Below are positions 38,501 through 47,281 of a DNA stretch of 64,000 nt, piece by piece; the stretch's first letter is position 1; each line of letters opens with the position of its first letter. The notes beneath the pieces were generated by a model. The model ran no database searches, was not told where the DNA came from, and saw only the letters and a program-made list of their open reading frames with translations. Origin of the DNA: Marinobacter segnicrescens (GTDB lineage Bacteria; Pseudomonadota; Gammaproteobacteria; Pseudomonadales; Oleiphilaceae). The stretch is taken from NCBI RefSeq assembly GCF_900111555.1, contig NZ_FOHZ01000001.1, positions 434,001 to 498,000 on the forward strand, given 5' to 3'. The position numbers and the translations under genes are program-made.

Positions 38501-40464
38501 AGCCGGTTGAAAGCGTCGTTCTCAGCCTCACCGAACCATACCCGCTCGAACAGCTCCTCGAAGATGGGCCGTATGCGATGGATATCCACTACCGCGCCTG
38601 AACGGGCCTGCAGGGAAAAATCATGGATCCACACCACATTGCGATCATGATCCACGATCTCGAAGGGGTGCTCGCCGATCACCCGGAAGCCCAGGTTCTC
38701 GAAAATCGGCATCACATCGGACAGGGGCAGCTGTTCGGTGGGGTTGAACAGTTTGAAGTGAACCGTGCTCTCTTCTTCTTCCAGTGACCGGTAGAAGCTC
38801 ATGGCCATGGGGCGGCCGTCCGAGACCGCACAGATGTGCTCCAGGTCAATGGCAGCCCGGCGAGGGGAAAACATGTCCTGGTAGCTGGCAGGAAAGGCCG
38901 ACGCATAGCAGCGCATCAGCTCGTTGCCCCGCTCCTCGCCCCAGGTTTCGTGCAGGGCCTCCGCCAGGCCATCCCGCCAGGATTGGGCCAACTCAATGAC
39001 CCGCTCCTGGATTTCCGCCACCGGCAGGCGTCGACTTCCGGCCCGGGGCACCCGGATGGTGAACTGAACCCGCGCCAGCACCGACTCGGAGAAATGGGTC
39101 ACAAAGCTGATGTCTTCGGCCTCCAGGCGGTCACACAGGACCTCCTCGACCCTCAGCCGCAGCTCGGTGTTGTAGATGTCCCGGGGAAAGAACGCCAGGC
39201 AGGTCACAAACTGGCCATAGACATCCTCCCGCATGAACAGGCGAATCTGCCGCCGCTCCTGGATATAGAGGATGTCCAGCGCCGCCTGGTAAAGCTCGTC
39301 CAGTTCGATCTGGAACAGCTCATCCCGGGGATAGACTGACAGGATCTGGTCCAGCTCCTTGCCGGCGTAGTCATCCTTCATAAAGCCAGAGCGCTCGACT
39401 ACTGCCTCGACCTTGCGACGCAGCAGGGGAATATCCTCGGGGCGACCGCTGTAGGCGCGGGAGGTGTACAGGCCAAGGAAACGGCGCTCACCCACCACCT
39501 GGCCCTTGCTGTTGAACTTCTTGACCGCAATATAGTCAGGATAAGCCGGACGGTGAACCCGCGAACGCTGGGCCGACTTGGCAAAGATAAACAGTTCATC
39601 GGTGCGGGTCATCTGACTGCGGGTACGCCGTGGCAACTCACGCATGGCCACTTTTGCACTGCGTTCGTTATTGACCCGCAGTATGCCGAGCTCCGAATTC
39701 TCCACCCGGCAAACGTTCGTCCCCTTCTTGTCGCTGACGAAGTCATACTCGTCGTAACCAAGGAAGGTGAAGTGATCGTCGATAAGCCAGTCCACAAACG
39801 CCCTGGCTTCGTCAACATCGTCGGGGGTAATGTCCGCAGGCGAGCTGTCCAGTTCCCGGGCGATTTCCAGGGCCTTCTGCTTCATGGCTCCGAAGTCCGA
39901 GACCACGATACGCACTTCGTGCAGCACTTCCTGCAGCAGGTTCTCCAGGTTAGCCAGGTCCTTCTGATCGCTGTGGCGGTCAATCTCAAGTACGATGAAT
40001 GCCTCATGGCCTGACTCATCGCCCTCGTCTGGTGCCTCAAGCGACACCAGCGTGCCGTCCTTGTCACGGTCCACCGCCAGGATCGAGTGGTGAATGGTGT
40101 GGGTTCCAATATCCCGCCGGTTAATGGCCATGCGCACAGAATCGATCAGGAACGGGATGTTCGGATGCAGTATAAAGATCACCGTATGGGTGGACTGCCA
40201 GCCATCGCTCTCCAGATCGGGATTGAATACAGCGACCGGCGTCTTGCCCTCAGGCCGTTTCTGCAGGAATTGCCAGGCTGCCAGCACGGCGCCGTAGGTA
40301 TCGTGGAACGCCCGGCTCAGCAACTCATCCAGGGGCAGGTGCATAAGGTACTGATGACTGAAGTGACTGATCCGTTCCGCCTCCTTTTTCGGCAGCTTGC
40401 GGAATAATTCCTCATCCAGTTGTTCAAGGAACTGCTCCTTGCTGGTCACGGTCAGGGTATTCAT
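35599..40464 (-). CDS. gdhB: NAD-specific glutamate dehydrogenase (large type)
   Basis: Cytosolic enzyme of 1621 residues that oxidatively deaminates glutamate to 2-oxoglutarate with NAD+, matching the 180-kDa class known from Streptomyces and Pseudomonas. The long N-terminal region holds ACT-like segments and the catalytic part begins near residue 780 (VHLRGGKVARGGLRWSDR), with the lysine motif VPVGAKGGFVAKRLP near 848 and nucleotide-binding VIGIGDMGGDVFGNG. The ATG at 40464 has AGAGGT upstream; a TTG one codon earlier is less likely. The enzyme feeds amino-acid carbon into the TCA cycle. A divergent 164-bp gap separates it from moxR; I see no clear promoter there. Confidence 0.95.
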   Translation of the reverse strand: MNTLTVTSKEQFLEQLDEELFRKLPKKEAERISHFSHQYLMHLPLDELLSRAFHDTYGAVLAAWQFLQKRPEGKTPVAVFNPDLESDGWQSTHTVIFILHPNIPFLIDSVRMAINRRDIGTHTIHHSILAVDRDKDGTLVSLEAPDEGDESGHEAFIVLEIDRHSDQKDLANLENLLQEVLHEVRIVVSDFGAMKQKALEIARELDSSPADITPDDVDEARAFVDWLIDDHFTFLGYDEYDFVSDKKGTNVCRVENSELGILRVNNERSAKVAMRELPRRTRSQMTRTDELFIFAKSAQRSRVHRPAYPDYIAVKKFNSKGQVVGERRFLGLYTSRAYSGRPEDIPLLRRKVEAVVERSGFMKDDYAGKELDQILSVYPRDELFQIELDELYQAALDILYIQERRQIRLFMREDVYGQFVTCLAFFPRDIYNTELRLRVEEVLCDRLEAEDISFVTHFSESVLARVQFTIRVPRAGSRRLPVAEIQERVIELAQSWRDGLAEALHETWGEERGNELMRCYASAFPASYQDMFSPRRAAIDLEHICAVSDGRPMAMSFYRSLEEEESTVHFKLFNPTEQLPLSDVMPIFENLGFRVIGEHPFEIVDHDRNVVWIHDFSLQARSGAVVDIHRIRPIFEELFERVWFGEAENDAFNRLLLSAYLGWRDIAILRTYARYMRQIRFSNSQTFIANTLVNHVGLAGLLLQMFDTRFNPGREQSQAKGEAAQQKLELEFNASLDEVDNLSEDRVLRLYLDLVRATLRTNFFQRDGQGQPKPYISVKLDPAKIPDMPLPLPMFEIFVYSPRVEGVHLRGGKVARGGLRWSDRFEDYRTEILGLVKAQQVKNAVIVPVGAKGGFVAKRLPDPSDREAFQAEGVAAYKTFIRGLLDITDNLVDNGIQPPSDVVRHDGDDHYLVVAADKGTATFSDIANGLAAEYGFWMGDAFASGGSHGYDHKKMGITARGAWVSVERHFRELGINPANDTFSVIGIGDMGGDVFGNGLLRSDKARLVAAFNHMHIFIDPDPDPGKSFAERKRLFEMPRSAWSDYDESLISEGGGVFSRNAKSIPVSPQMKKLLGIKSDRVPPNMLITHILKAQADLLWIGGIGTYVKSAHESSAEVGDKANDGLRINGRDLRCRIVGEGGNLGMTQLGRIEFALNGGLLNTDFIDNSGGVDCSDHEVNMKILLNRVVAAGDLTEKQRNRMLEDMTEEVANLVLTNNYRQTQALSLANDEAANRLEEYRRLINGLEAEGKLNRELEFLPDDEALEERKAAAKGLTRPELAVLISYVKGDLKQVLIDSDLPDDPLLVSEMHKVFPQPMVEKFPKELESHQLRREIIATQIANDMINHMGITFVDRLAQSTGADAPAIALAWIIARDVFRLDTWWRRIEALDYQVPASLQVSLMNDLMRLVRRAVRWLLRNRRSELNIQSHLDRFTDSIARISANLPDYLGQGAEKDWRSDLEKLEKQGIPEDLAAVVSGSSYLYSALGIIEAHESAGVPLKTVANLYYTLGERLDLNWFAAAIANLKPASHWQALARESFREDLDWQQRALTTGVLRMADDHHKVEECVESWMAQHDTMIRRWKSMLAELKGARQPEYAMFSVALRELLDLAQSSIHAPLAE

Positions 40465-40628
40465 CAATCACCTCTGTCTGTGGTCCGGGCACCTGCTGAA
40501 AAGGGTCAGGCACCGATGTGAACGAATGGTAACTCCAGCATAGTCAAACCCTTGATAATTTGCTGTAAATTCGCGAAAACTTCATACGGTAAAACCGAGA
40601 TATAACCACTTCCGGAGTAGCCAGAGCC

Positions 40629-41594
40629 ATGTCCTCCCTGCAACAGACCTTCGGTGAGCTCAAGCAGCACCTCGCCAGTCGCATTATCGGCCAGCACGCG
40701 CTGGTGGAACGCCTGCTGATTACCCTGCTGGCTGATGGTCACCTGCTGGTGGAAGGCGCCCCTGGGCTTGCCAAGACGACCGCCATCAAGGCCCTGGCCG
40801 AGCACCTGGAAGGGGACTTTCACCGCATCCAGTTCACTCCCGACCTGCTTCCCTCCGACGTTACCGGCAGTGAAATCTTTCGGCCCGAAACCGGCCAGTT
40901 CGAGTTCCAGCGCGGCCCGGTCTTTCATAACCTGGTGCTTGCCGACGAGATCAACCGCGCTCCCGCCAAGGTACAGTCGGCCCTGCTGGAGGCTATGGGG
41001 GAGCGCCAGGTGAGTGTCGGCATGCGCACCTTCCCGTTACCGGAGCCTTTCATGGTCATGGCGACCCAGAACCCCATCGAACAGGAAGGTACGTATCCGC
41101 TGCCGGAAGCGCAGCTCGACCGTTTTCTGATGCACGTGACCATCGGCTACCCGGAACCGGCCGCCGAGCGGGAAATTCTCCACCTTGTCCGCCAGCAGAC
41201 ACGGGAAGCCCGGACTCCCGATGCCACACCGGTGACCGCCGAGCAGGTCAGTGAAGCCCGCAAGGCGGTAAGTGATGTGTTTATGGCCGAGGCTGTGGAA
41301 GACTATGTGCTGGCCCTCGTACTCGCTACCCGTGATCCGCTGGCCCTGGATGACGACCTGGACCGCTGGCTGGCATTTGGCGTCAGCCCCCGGGGGACCA
41401 TCGCCCTGGATCGTTGCAGCCGCGCCCTGGCCTGGCTGGACGGCCGTGACTACGTCACTCCGGACGACGTCAGGGCGGTCGCGCCTGATGTTATGCGTCA
41501 CCGCCTGATACTCACCTTTGAGGCGGAAGCCGCCGGCATTACCCCGGACCAGGTGGTCCAGCGCCTGCTGGAGCGGGTTCCGGTGAGCGCCTGA
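40629..41594 (+). CDS. MoxR-family AAA+ ATPase
   Basis: A 321-residue AAA+ protein of the MoxR class with Walker A EGAPGLAKTT (about 43-51), Walker B LVLADEINRAP (about 101-110), sensor 1 ATQNPIEQEGTYPLPEAQ and a C-terminal lid. MoxR proteins act as chaperones that mature or activate partners carrying VWA domains. Here it leads an operon of DUF58, DUF4381, two VWA proteins and a BatD-like protein, which are its probable partners. Confidence 0.92.
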   Translation: MSSLQQTFGELKQHLASRIIGQHALVERLLITLLADGHLLVEGAPGLAKTTAIKALAEHLEGDFHRIQFTPDLLPSDVTGSEIFRPETGQFEFQRGPVFHNLVLADEINRAPAKVQSALLEAMGERQVSVGMRTFPLPEPFMVMATQNPIEQEGTYPLPEAQLDRFLMHVTIGYPEPAAEREILHLVRQQTREARTPDATPVTAEQVSEARKAVSDVFMAEAVEDYVLALVLATRDPLALDDDLDRWLAFGVSPRGTIALDRCSRALAWLDGRDYVTPDDVRAVAPDVMRHRLILTFEAEAAGITPDQVVQRLLERVPVSA

Positions 41595-41608
41595 GGAAGG
41601 TGGCAAGC

Positions 41609-42565
41609 ATGGGAGCTTTCGCCTCGACACCAGCCGGCACCGGCCAGCACAGATCAGCCATCACACTGGATGAGCTGCTTCAGCTGCAGGCCCGGGCCCG
41701 CACCCTGCAAATGCCATCGGCGCGCCGGGCCCTGCGCCAGCGCCGGGGAGGCCATCAGTCGCACCTGAAGGGCCGCGGCATGTCACTGGCCGAGGTCAGG
41801 CCCTATCAGCCAGGAGATGACGTGCGTCGTATCGACTGGCGTGTCACCGCCCGCCGCCAGGCGCCCCATACCCGGGTCTATGAAGAAGAGCGGGAGCGCC
41901 CTGTGCTGGTGCTCTGTGACCTTGGCCCTACCCTTTTCTACGCCAGTGAGGGCAGCTACAAACAGGTACGGGTCGCAGAACTGGCCTCCCTGCTGGCCTG
42001 GGTAGCCCATGGATCCGGCGATCAGGCGGGAGGCATCATCTTTGGTGGCGACAAGACTGCCATCGTCCGCCCGTCCCGCCGGCGCCGATCGGTCATGCAA
42101 CTACTCAGCGCCCTCGCCACCAACCAACGCCAGCAACCCGCGGCCGATTTCGGGGCAGGGACCGGCGACCTTGACGCGGCACTCACCGAGGCCCGGCGTA
42201 TTGCCCATACCGGCAGCCGGCTGTTCATCATCAGCGACTTTCTCGGGGTCAGCCAAGATACCCGCGCGCTGTTGGCCGGACTGGCAACGCACAACCAGGT
42301 CACTGCAGTGATGGTTATCGACCCACTGGACGAGCACCTGCCCGACCAGGGCCGCTATGCGGTGTCAGGCCCCTCCGGCACACTCTGGTTCGATGGCAAT
42401 GACAGGGCCTTGCAGCGAGCATGGCGGGAGCAGGCGCATGCTCGCCAGGCCGCATTACGACACTTGTTCCAGCAGACCGGGGTCAACGGCCTTACCCTGG
42501 CTACCGGAGAAGACCCGGTCTCCCTCATGCATGGCCTCACCTCGGCCGGGGGGCGACTACTTTGA
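41609..42565 (+). CDS. DUF58 domain protein
   Basis: A 318-residue protein with the DUF58 signature RPYQPGDDVRRIDWRVTARR (about 66-85), a region that binds or is presented in MoxR/VWA loci. A VWA-like fold probably follows (PVLVLCDLGPTLFYAS) but with a degenerate metal site. The ATG at 41609 is preferred over a GTG three codons earlier because GGAAGG lies 8 bases upstream of it. No membrane helix is evident. It lies 14 bp after moxR and couples to the next gene by a TTGA overlap. Confidence 0.86.
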   Translation: MGAFASTPAGTGQHRSAITLDELLQLQARARTLQMPSARRALRQRRGGHQSHLKGRGMSLAEVRPYQPGDDVRRIDWRVTARRQAPHTRVYEEERERPVLVLCDLGPTLFYASEGSYKQVRVAELASLLAWVAHGSGDQAGGIIFGGDKTAIVRPSRRRRSVMQLLSALATNQRQQPAADFGAGTGDLDAALTEARRIAHTGSRLFIISDFLGVSQDTRALLAGLATHNQVTAVMVIDPLDEHLPDQGRYAVSGPSGTLWFDGNDRALQRAWREQAHARQAALRHLFQQTGVNGLTLATGEDPVSLMHGLTSAGGRLL

Positions 42566-43020
42566 TTCCTGCCGACGTGCTGGCACAGCTCCGTGACATC
42601 GAGACACCACCGCTGTCCGGCCCGTGGCCGCCGGCGCCGGGGTGGTGGCTTCTGGGCGGACTGATTGTCGTCATGGTCGTTGCGGGGCTCGTCCTGGCGC
42701 GGCGCCGACACCGTCGCCACGCACCCCGACGGGAGGCATTGGCAAGGCTTGCAGGCCATGGCATTCCCGACAACGCTGGCCCGGACTGGTTCGCCGCCGT
42801 CAACCGGCTGTTGAAACAGACCGCCCTGAGCCTGTACCCGGCCGATCATCCCGCCGCACTCAGCGGCAATCAATGGCGTGACTTCCTGACCCGCACATCG
42901 AATATTCCCCGTGACAGCTGGCAACAGCTGGTAAACGCCAGTTACCAGCGCCAGAGTGAACTGCCCCCTGCAGAAGCCTACCGGCTGGCGGAACGCTGGA
43001 TACGGAGGCAGCCATGGTAA
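42562..43020 (+). CDS. DUF4381 single-pass membrane protein
   Basis: A 152-residue protein with one membrane helix (about residues 30-50) after a PPAPGWWLLGG motif, which is typical of DUF4381 members in MoxR/Bat operons. The rest is a cytoplasmic helical segment with NQWRDFLTRT and a final basic end. The start is TTG overlapping the preceding TGA; a downstream GTG five codons later is an alternative. Its role is not known; its place suggests a scaffold at the membrane. Confidence 0.82.
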   Translation: MIPADVLAQLRDIETPPLSGPWPPAPGWWLLGGLIVVMVVAGLVLARRRHRRHAPRREALARLAGHGIPDNAGPDWFAAVNRLLKQTALSLYPADHPAALSGNQWRDFLTRTSNIPRDSWQQLVNASYQRQSELPPAEAYRLAERWIRRQPW

Positions 43021-44042
43021 CCCTGGCATGGCCCTGGCTCCTGGCACTGCTGCCCCTGCCCTGGCTATTACGTCGCCTGTGGCCTTCACCTGCCACCATC
43101 GGTACCGAAGCGGCACCAGCCCTGCCCTTGCAGTCCAGGCTGGCGGGGCTACCCGGTGTCGGCCCACAAGGCGCTGGCAACCGCCGCTGGCTGACAATGC
43201 TGTTCACCCTCGCCTGGCTACTGCTGTTGATCGCCCTTGCACGGCCCCAGCACATAGGGGAAAACACTCAGGTGCCAGTCACCGGCCGTGACCTGATGCT
43301 GGCCGTGGATATCTCCCCCAGCATGGAAGAGCGGGATATGGTGCTGCAGGGCCGCACGCTCAATCGCCTGGAAGCGTTGAAGGTGGTGCTCGACGACTTT
43401 ATCAGTCAGCGGGAGGGGGATCGCCTGGGCCTGCTATTGTTTGGTTCACAACCCTACATCCAGGCGCCGCTGACCTTCGACCACCAGACCCTGCGCACCC
43501 TGCTGTTCGAGGCGGGGCTGGGCATGGCGGGCCGTGCTACCGCCATTGGCGACGCCATCGGCCTGGCGGTCAAGCGTCTGCGGGAGCGGCCCCAACAGCA
43601 CCGGGTGCTGATCCTGCTTACCGACGGGGCCAATACGGCCGGCAACCTGTCCCCTCGCAAAGCCCGGGACATCGCGGCTGACAGCAACGTGCGTATCCAC
43701 ACCATCGGTATCGGTGCTGAGACTGCTATACGCCAGGGCCTGTTCGGTCGTCGCCAGGTCAACCCGTCCAGCGACCTGGACGAGGCACTGTTGAGGGATG
43801 TGGCTGCGGCAACCGGCGGCCAGTACTTCCGTGCCCGCAGCATCGAGGAACTCCAGGGTATCTACCAGGAAATCGACCGGTTGGAACCCATGGAACTGGA
43901 AGGCAGGAGCTGGCGACCGGTGACAGACCTGTTCGCCTGGCCGGCCGCGGCGGCGCTGGCCCTCTGGCTGGCTGGCTTTACCTTCAGCAGGGTCCCGGCC
44001 CTGAGGCTGGCTGCCCGACCGCCTGGCGGGAGGATGCCATGA
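43014..44042 (+). CDS. VWA-domain membrane protein, BatA-like
   Basis: A 342-residue protein with two N-terminal membrane helices, a von Willebrand A domain with metal-binding motif AVDISPSMEE (about 97-106) and LLTDGANTAGN, and a C-terminal helix. The layout matches BatA of Bacteroides-type aerotolerance operons. It overlaps the preceding gene by 7 bp and the next by 4 bp. The domain faces the periplasm or cytoplasm depending on helix number; two plus one helices put it between membrane passes. Confidence 0.88.
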   Translation: MVTLAWPWLLALLPLPWLLRRLWPSPATIGTEAAPALPLQSRLAGLPGVGPQGAGNRRWLTMLFTLAWLLLLIALARPQHIGENTQVPVTGRDLMLAVDISPSMEERDMVLQGRTLNRLEALKVVLDDFISQREGDRLGLLLFGSQPYIQAPLTFDHQTLRTLLFEAGLGMAGRATAIGDAIGLAVKRLRERPQQHRVLILLTDGANTAGNLSPRKARDIAADSNVRIHTIGIGAETAIRQGLFGRRQVNPSSDLDEALLRDVAAATGGQYFRARSIEELQGIYQEIDRLEPMELEGRSWRPVTDLFAWPAAAALALWLAGFTFSRVPALRLAARPPGGRMP

Positions 44043-45865
44043 GTGATTTCCAGTTCCTGCGCCCCCTGTGGCTGCTTGTCCTGTTGCTGATACCCCTGCT
44101 GATCTGGCTACAGCATCATGCTGGCCCCGGCCAGAGCCAATGGCACCGGGTCATTCCACGGGCGCTGTTGCAACCGCTGTTGCCCGCCGGTAGCGGCAGG
44201 CCATATTCTGCTACCAGGATCCGGGTGGTCGCCCCGCTGGTGCTGGCGTTGACGGCACTGGCCCTGGCCGGCCCTTCGTTCCGGTCTGCCCCATCGCCCC
44301 TGCAACAGCAGGACGACTCGCTGGTGGTTGTACTCGACCTGTCCCTGTCCATGCTGGCCACCGACGCAGAGCCGGACCGGCTGACCCGGGCGACCCGCAA
44401 GATCCGCGATCTGCTGGCAACCCGGGAAGGCGCTTTTACGGGCCTGGTGGTTTATGGGGCGGATGGCCACGTTGTCACCCCGTTAACCGACGACCGCCGC
44501 ACAGTTGAAGGGATGCTCGGCGCACTCGACCCGGTGATCATGCCAGCCAGCGGAAACCGGGCGGACCTGGGCGTGGCCCGGGCCGTGGAACTGCTGGATC
44601 AGGGCGCACCGGGCCGGGGCCGCATCCTGCTGATTACCGACAGCCTGAACCCCCGTTACGGAGAACGGATTCGCCAGCAACTGGCAGACTCAACTTGGCA
44701 ACTGAACGGCCTGATGGTGGGTACGGAAAATGGCGCCCCCATTCCCCTGCCAGAACGAGGCTTTATCCGTGACGGCGACCAGGTAGTCATTACCCGGGCC
44801 AGCCTGGATGAGCTGGCAAGCGTTGCCGAATCCACCGGCGGCAGGGCCCTGCCAATGACCACGACGGATCAGGACATTACCCGCCTTGGCCTGCGAGCCC
44901 GGGACCATGATGTCTGGCAGCAGGCCGTCAGGGAGCGCATGACCGAGCGCCGCCAGGATGACGGCTACTGGCTGCTCTGGCTGGCATTGCCGCTGGTCCT
45001 TTTCGGCTGGCACAGGGGCGCGCTGGTGCTGGTAGCCTGTACCCTCTGGTGGACACCATCCGGGCCGGCGCGGGCGGCAGACTGGAATACACAATGGCAA
45101 GACCTGTGGCGTACGCCGGAACAACGGGCACCGGAACTGATTGAGCAGGATCCGGCCAGTGCCGCCAACCGTCTGCAGGATCCCCTGTGGCGGGGCACCG
45201 CGCTTTATCGGGATGGGCAGTATGAGGGAGCGGTCGATGCCTTTGCCCGGAGTGATTCCGCCACCGCCCATTACAACAGGGGTAATGCCCTGGCCCGGGC
45301 CGGCAAACCAGAGGCTGCCCTGGAAGCCTGGCAGGAAGCCCTGGCACGCAACCCGGATCACGAGGGAGCCCGGCAGAACCAGCAGATCGTCAGACAATAC
45401 CTGGAACAGCAACAGCAAGCCCGGTCTGGCGATAAACGGGACAACCAGGACCAGGAGGGTTCAGGGCAGGGCAACAGCCAACGTGGCGGGAGCAAGGGAA
45501 GCCGGTCCCTGCAGGAAGACGGGTCCGGTGACTACGACGGTCCCGGCGGTGATGACCCGGCAAGCCAGTCCGGCACGGCAGAAAGCAACGAGCTGTCGGA
45601 GCAACCCGGTGCCCGGGCAGGTCAACACGCCGGTCAGGGACAGGCCGCATCCGGGCCTGGCGAACAGAGTAACGGCGACCCCGCGGGTCTGGGCTCCGCT
45701 GACGGCCGCCCAGGCAAAGGCACCCGGGCCGATGCCCTGACCCAGTCCCAGGAGCAATGGCTGCGGCGGATACCGGATGACCCCGGTGGTCTGCTGCGAC
45801 GCAAGTTCCTGCAGCAATTCCGAGGCCGCAACACGCAACCGGACGAGAATGACACACCATGGTAA
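44039..45865 (+). CDS. VWA-TPR fusion protein, BatB/BatC-like
   Basis: A 608-residue fusion. An N-terminal membrane pair and a VWA domain with VVLDLSLSMLATD and LLITDSLNPRYG correspond to BatB. After a hydrophobic hairpin near 310-345 comes a TPR segment (AHYNRGNALARAGKPEAALEA, about 405-425) corresponding to BatC. The final 150 residues are Gln/Gly/Ser/Asp-rich and probably disordered, ending in a basic helix (WLRRIPDDPGGLLRRKFLQQ). Fusion of BatB and BatC suggests that the two act as one unit. Confidence 0.87.
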   Translation: MSDFQFLRPLWLLVLLLIPLLIWLQHHAGPGQSQWHRVIPRALLQPLLPAGSGRPYSATRIRVVAPLVLALTALALAGPSFRSAPSPLQQQDDSLVVVLDLSLSMLATDAEPDRLTRATRKIRDLLATREGAFTGLVVYGADGHVVTPLTDDRRTVEGMLGALDPVIMPASGNRADLGVARAVELLDQGAPGRGRILLITDSLNPRYGERIRQQLADSTWQLNGLMVGTENGAPIPLPERGFIRDGDQVVITRASLDELASVAESTGGRALPMTTTDQDITRLGLRARDHDVWQQAVRERMTERRQDDGYWLLWLALPLVLFGWHRGALVLVACTLWWTPSGPARAADWNTQWQDLWRTPEQRAPELIEQDPASAANRLQDPLWRGTALYRDGQYEGAVDAFARSDSATAHYNRGNALARAGKPEAALEAWQEALARNPDHEGARQNQQIVRQYLEQQQQARSGDKRDNQDQEGSGQGNSQRGGSKGSRSLQEDGSGDYDGPGGDDPASQSGTAESNELSEQPGARAGQHAGQGQAASGPGEQSNGDPAGLGSADGRPGKGTRADALTQSQEQWLRRIPDDPGGLLRRKFLQQFRGRNTQPDENDTPW

Positions 45866-47259
45866 AGCTCACTACCTGCCTGCATCACCGACTCCTGGCC
45901 GCCCTGCTTGCCTGCCTGCCGTTGCTGGCGCTGGCACAGGATAACGAGGCCCGCCAGGCATTTATCGAGCTGTCTGCCAGTGAAGACCAACTGTATGTGC
46001 AGCAACAGATGCATCTGCGAGTAAAGCTCTACTACACCAACAACGTGATTCAGGGCCAGCTGTCAGATCCGGAACACCCCGACGTCATGATTGAACAGCT
46101 CGGGGAACAAAAGCAGTACCGGGAACTACTCGATGGCGAACGGTACCGGGTGGTGGAGCGTAACTTCGTGCTGTTTCCGCAAAAACCCGGTCAACTGCAA
46201 TTGCCGCCCATCAACTTCCAGGGCACGGCCCGCCACGCCCGTGGCCATCAATACCGGATCACCGATTCGGCCACGCTGTTTCCGCTGGATGTCCGGGACA
46301 TTCCGGACAGCTTCAGTGGCCGCACCTGGCTGCCTGCCACCTCGGTTGAGATCAGTGAAAGGGGCCTCGACCAGGGAGGTCCTGTGCAGCCGGGAGAGAA
46401 CCTGACCCGTACCCTGACTCTGACAACGGAAGGTCTGCCCGCCACTACCCTGCCTGATGTGACGCCTCAGTATCCGGACGCCCTGCGAGCCTATCCGGAG
46501 CCAGCCCAGCGGCAGTCCTCCGCCACCGATGAGGGCGTAATGGGGCAGCTGCAACAGACCGTGGCACTGGTGCCGGTGCCCGGCCACAATGGTGAAGCCA
46601 CCCTGCCCGAGATCCGGATTCCCTGGTGGGATGTAGAGGAGGACCGGGAGAAAATCGCGGTTTTACCAGCGCGAACACTGCGCCTGGCCAGCCCGGCGGC
46701 GACCGCTGACATTACACCAGCTACACCTGGCTCTGGGGAAACAGAAGATCGCGCTTTTTCACCTGATAATGGTGTCGAGTCGGCTGGGACTCATTGGACA
46801 TGGCCGCTGCTGGCGGCGACCTTCGCCCTGGGCTGGCTGACCACGGGCGCAGCCTGGTGGCTGCAGGCCCGCCGTTCAGACCGGAGCCAGGCCGACACAG
46901 GTTCGCCTGCCGACGCAGGAGGAGAGAGTGAACGAGGCCGGTTCGCCCTCGTTTGCGACCAGGCCCGGGCACTGGACCCGGCATTTTTCGACCAGCTTCC
47001 GGCCTGGGTCCGGCAGTTGACCGGTCAGCCCTGCCATACTGTGGGAGCTGCCCTGGAGTGCCTTGATGACGAAGCGCTTCGCCAGGCTGTCAGTCAGTGG
47101 CAACGGCACCTGTTCGGCAAGGATGGAACCCCGGCCCCGGACGGACCCGCCCTGGAAAAATCCCTCAAACGCTCGCGCGGATCCTGGCAGCGGGACCGAC
47201 GGCTGCGCGGCAACAGACCTGGTCTACCGGAGTTCTACCCGGAGGGAATCCGGCCCTGA
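45859..47259 (+). CDS. BatD-like protein
   Basis: A 466-residue exported membrane protein. A signal peptide ends near ALA (residue 26); several beta-rich Ig-like periplasmic repeats follow with the BatD-type segments FVLFPQKPGQLQLPP and IPWWDVEEDREK. One membrane helix (about 318-335) leads to a cytoplasmic C-terminal tail. It overlaps the BatB/BatC stop and ends the operon, 22 bp from convergent ccmI. Confidence 0.84.
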   Translation: MVKLTTCLHHRLLAALLACLPLLALAQDNEARQAFIELSASEDQLYVQQQMHLRVKLYYTNNVIQGQLSDPEHPDVMIEQLGEQKQYRELLDGERYRVVERNFVLFPQKPGQLQLPPINFQGTARHARGHQYRITDSATLFPLDVRDIPDSFSGRTWLPATSVEISERGLDQGGPVQPGENLTRTLTLTTEGLPATTLPDVTPQYPDALRAYPEPAQRQSSATDEGVMGQLQQTVALVPVPGHNGEATLPEIRIPWWDVEEDREKIAVLPARTLRLASPAATADITPATPGSGETEDRAFSPDNGVESAGTHWTWPLLAATFALGWLTTGAAWWLQARRSDRSQADTGSPADAGGESERGRFALVCDQARALDPAFFDQLPAWVRQLTGQPCHTVGAALECLDDEALRQAVSQWQRHLFGKDGTPAPDGPALEKSLKRSRGSWQRDRRLRGNRPGLPEFYPEGIRP

Positions 47260-47281
47260 CAGCAGACCGGGTCCCGGGACA

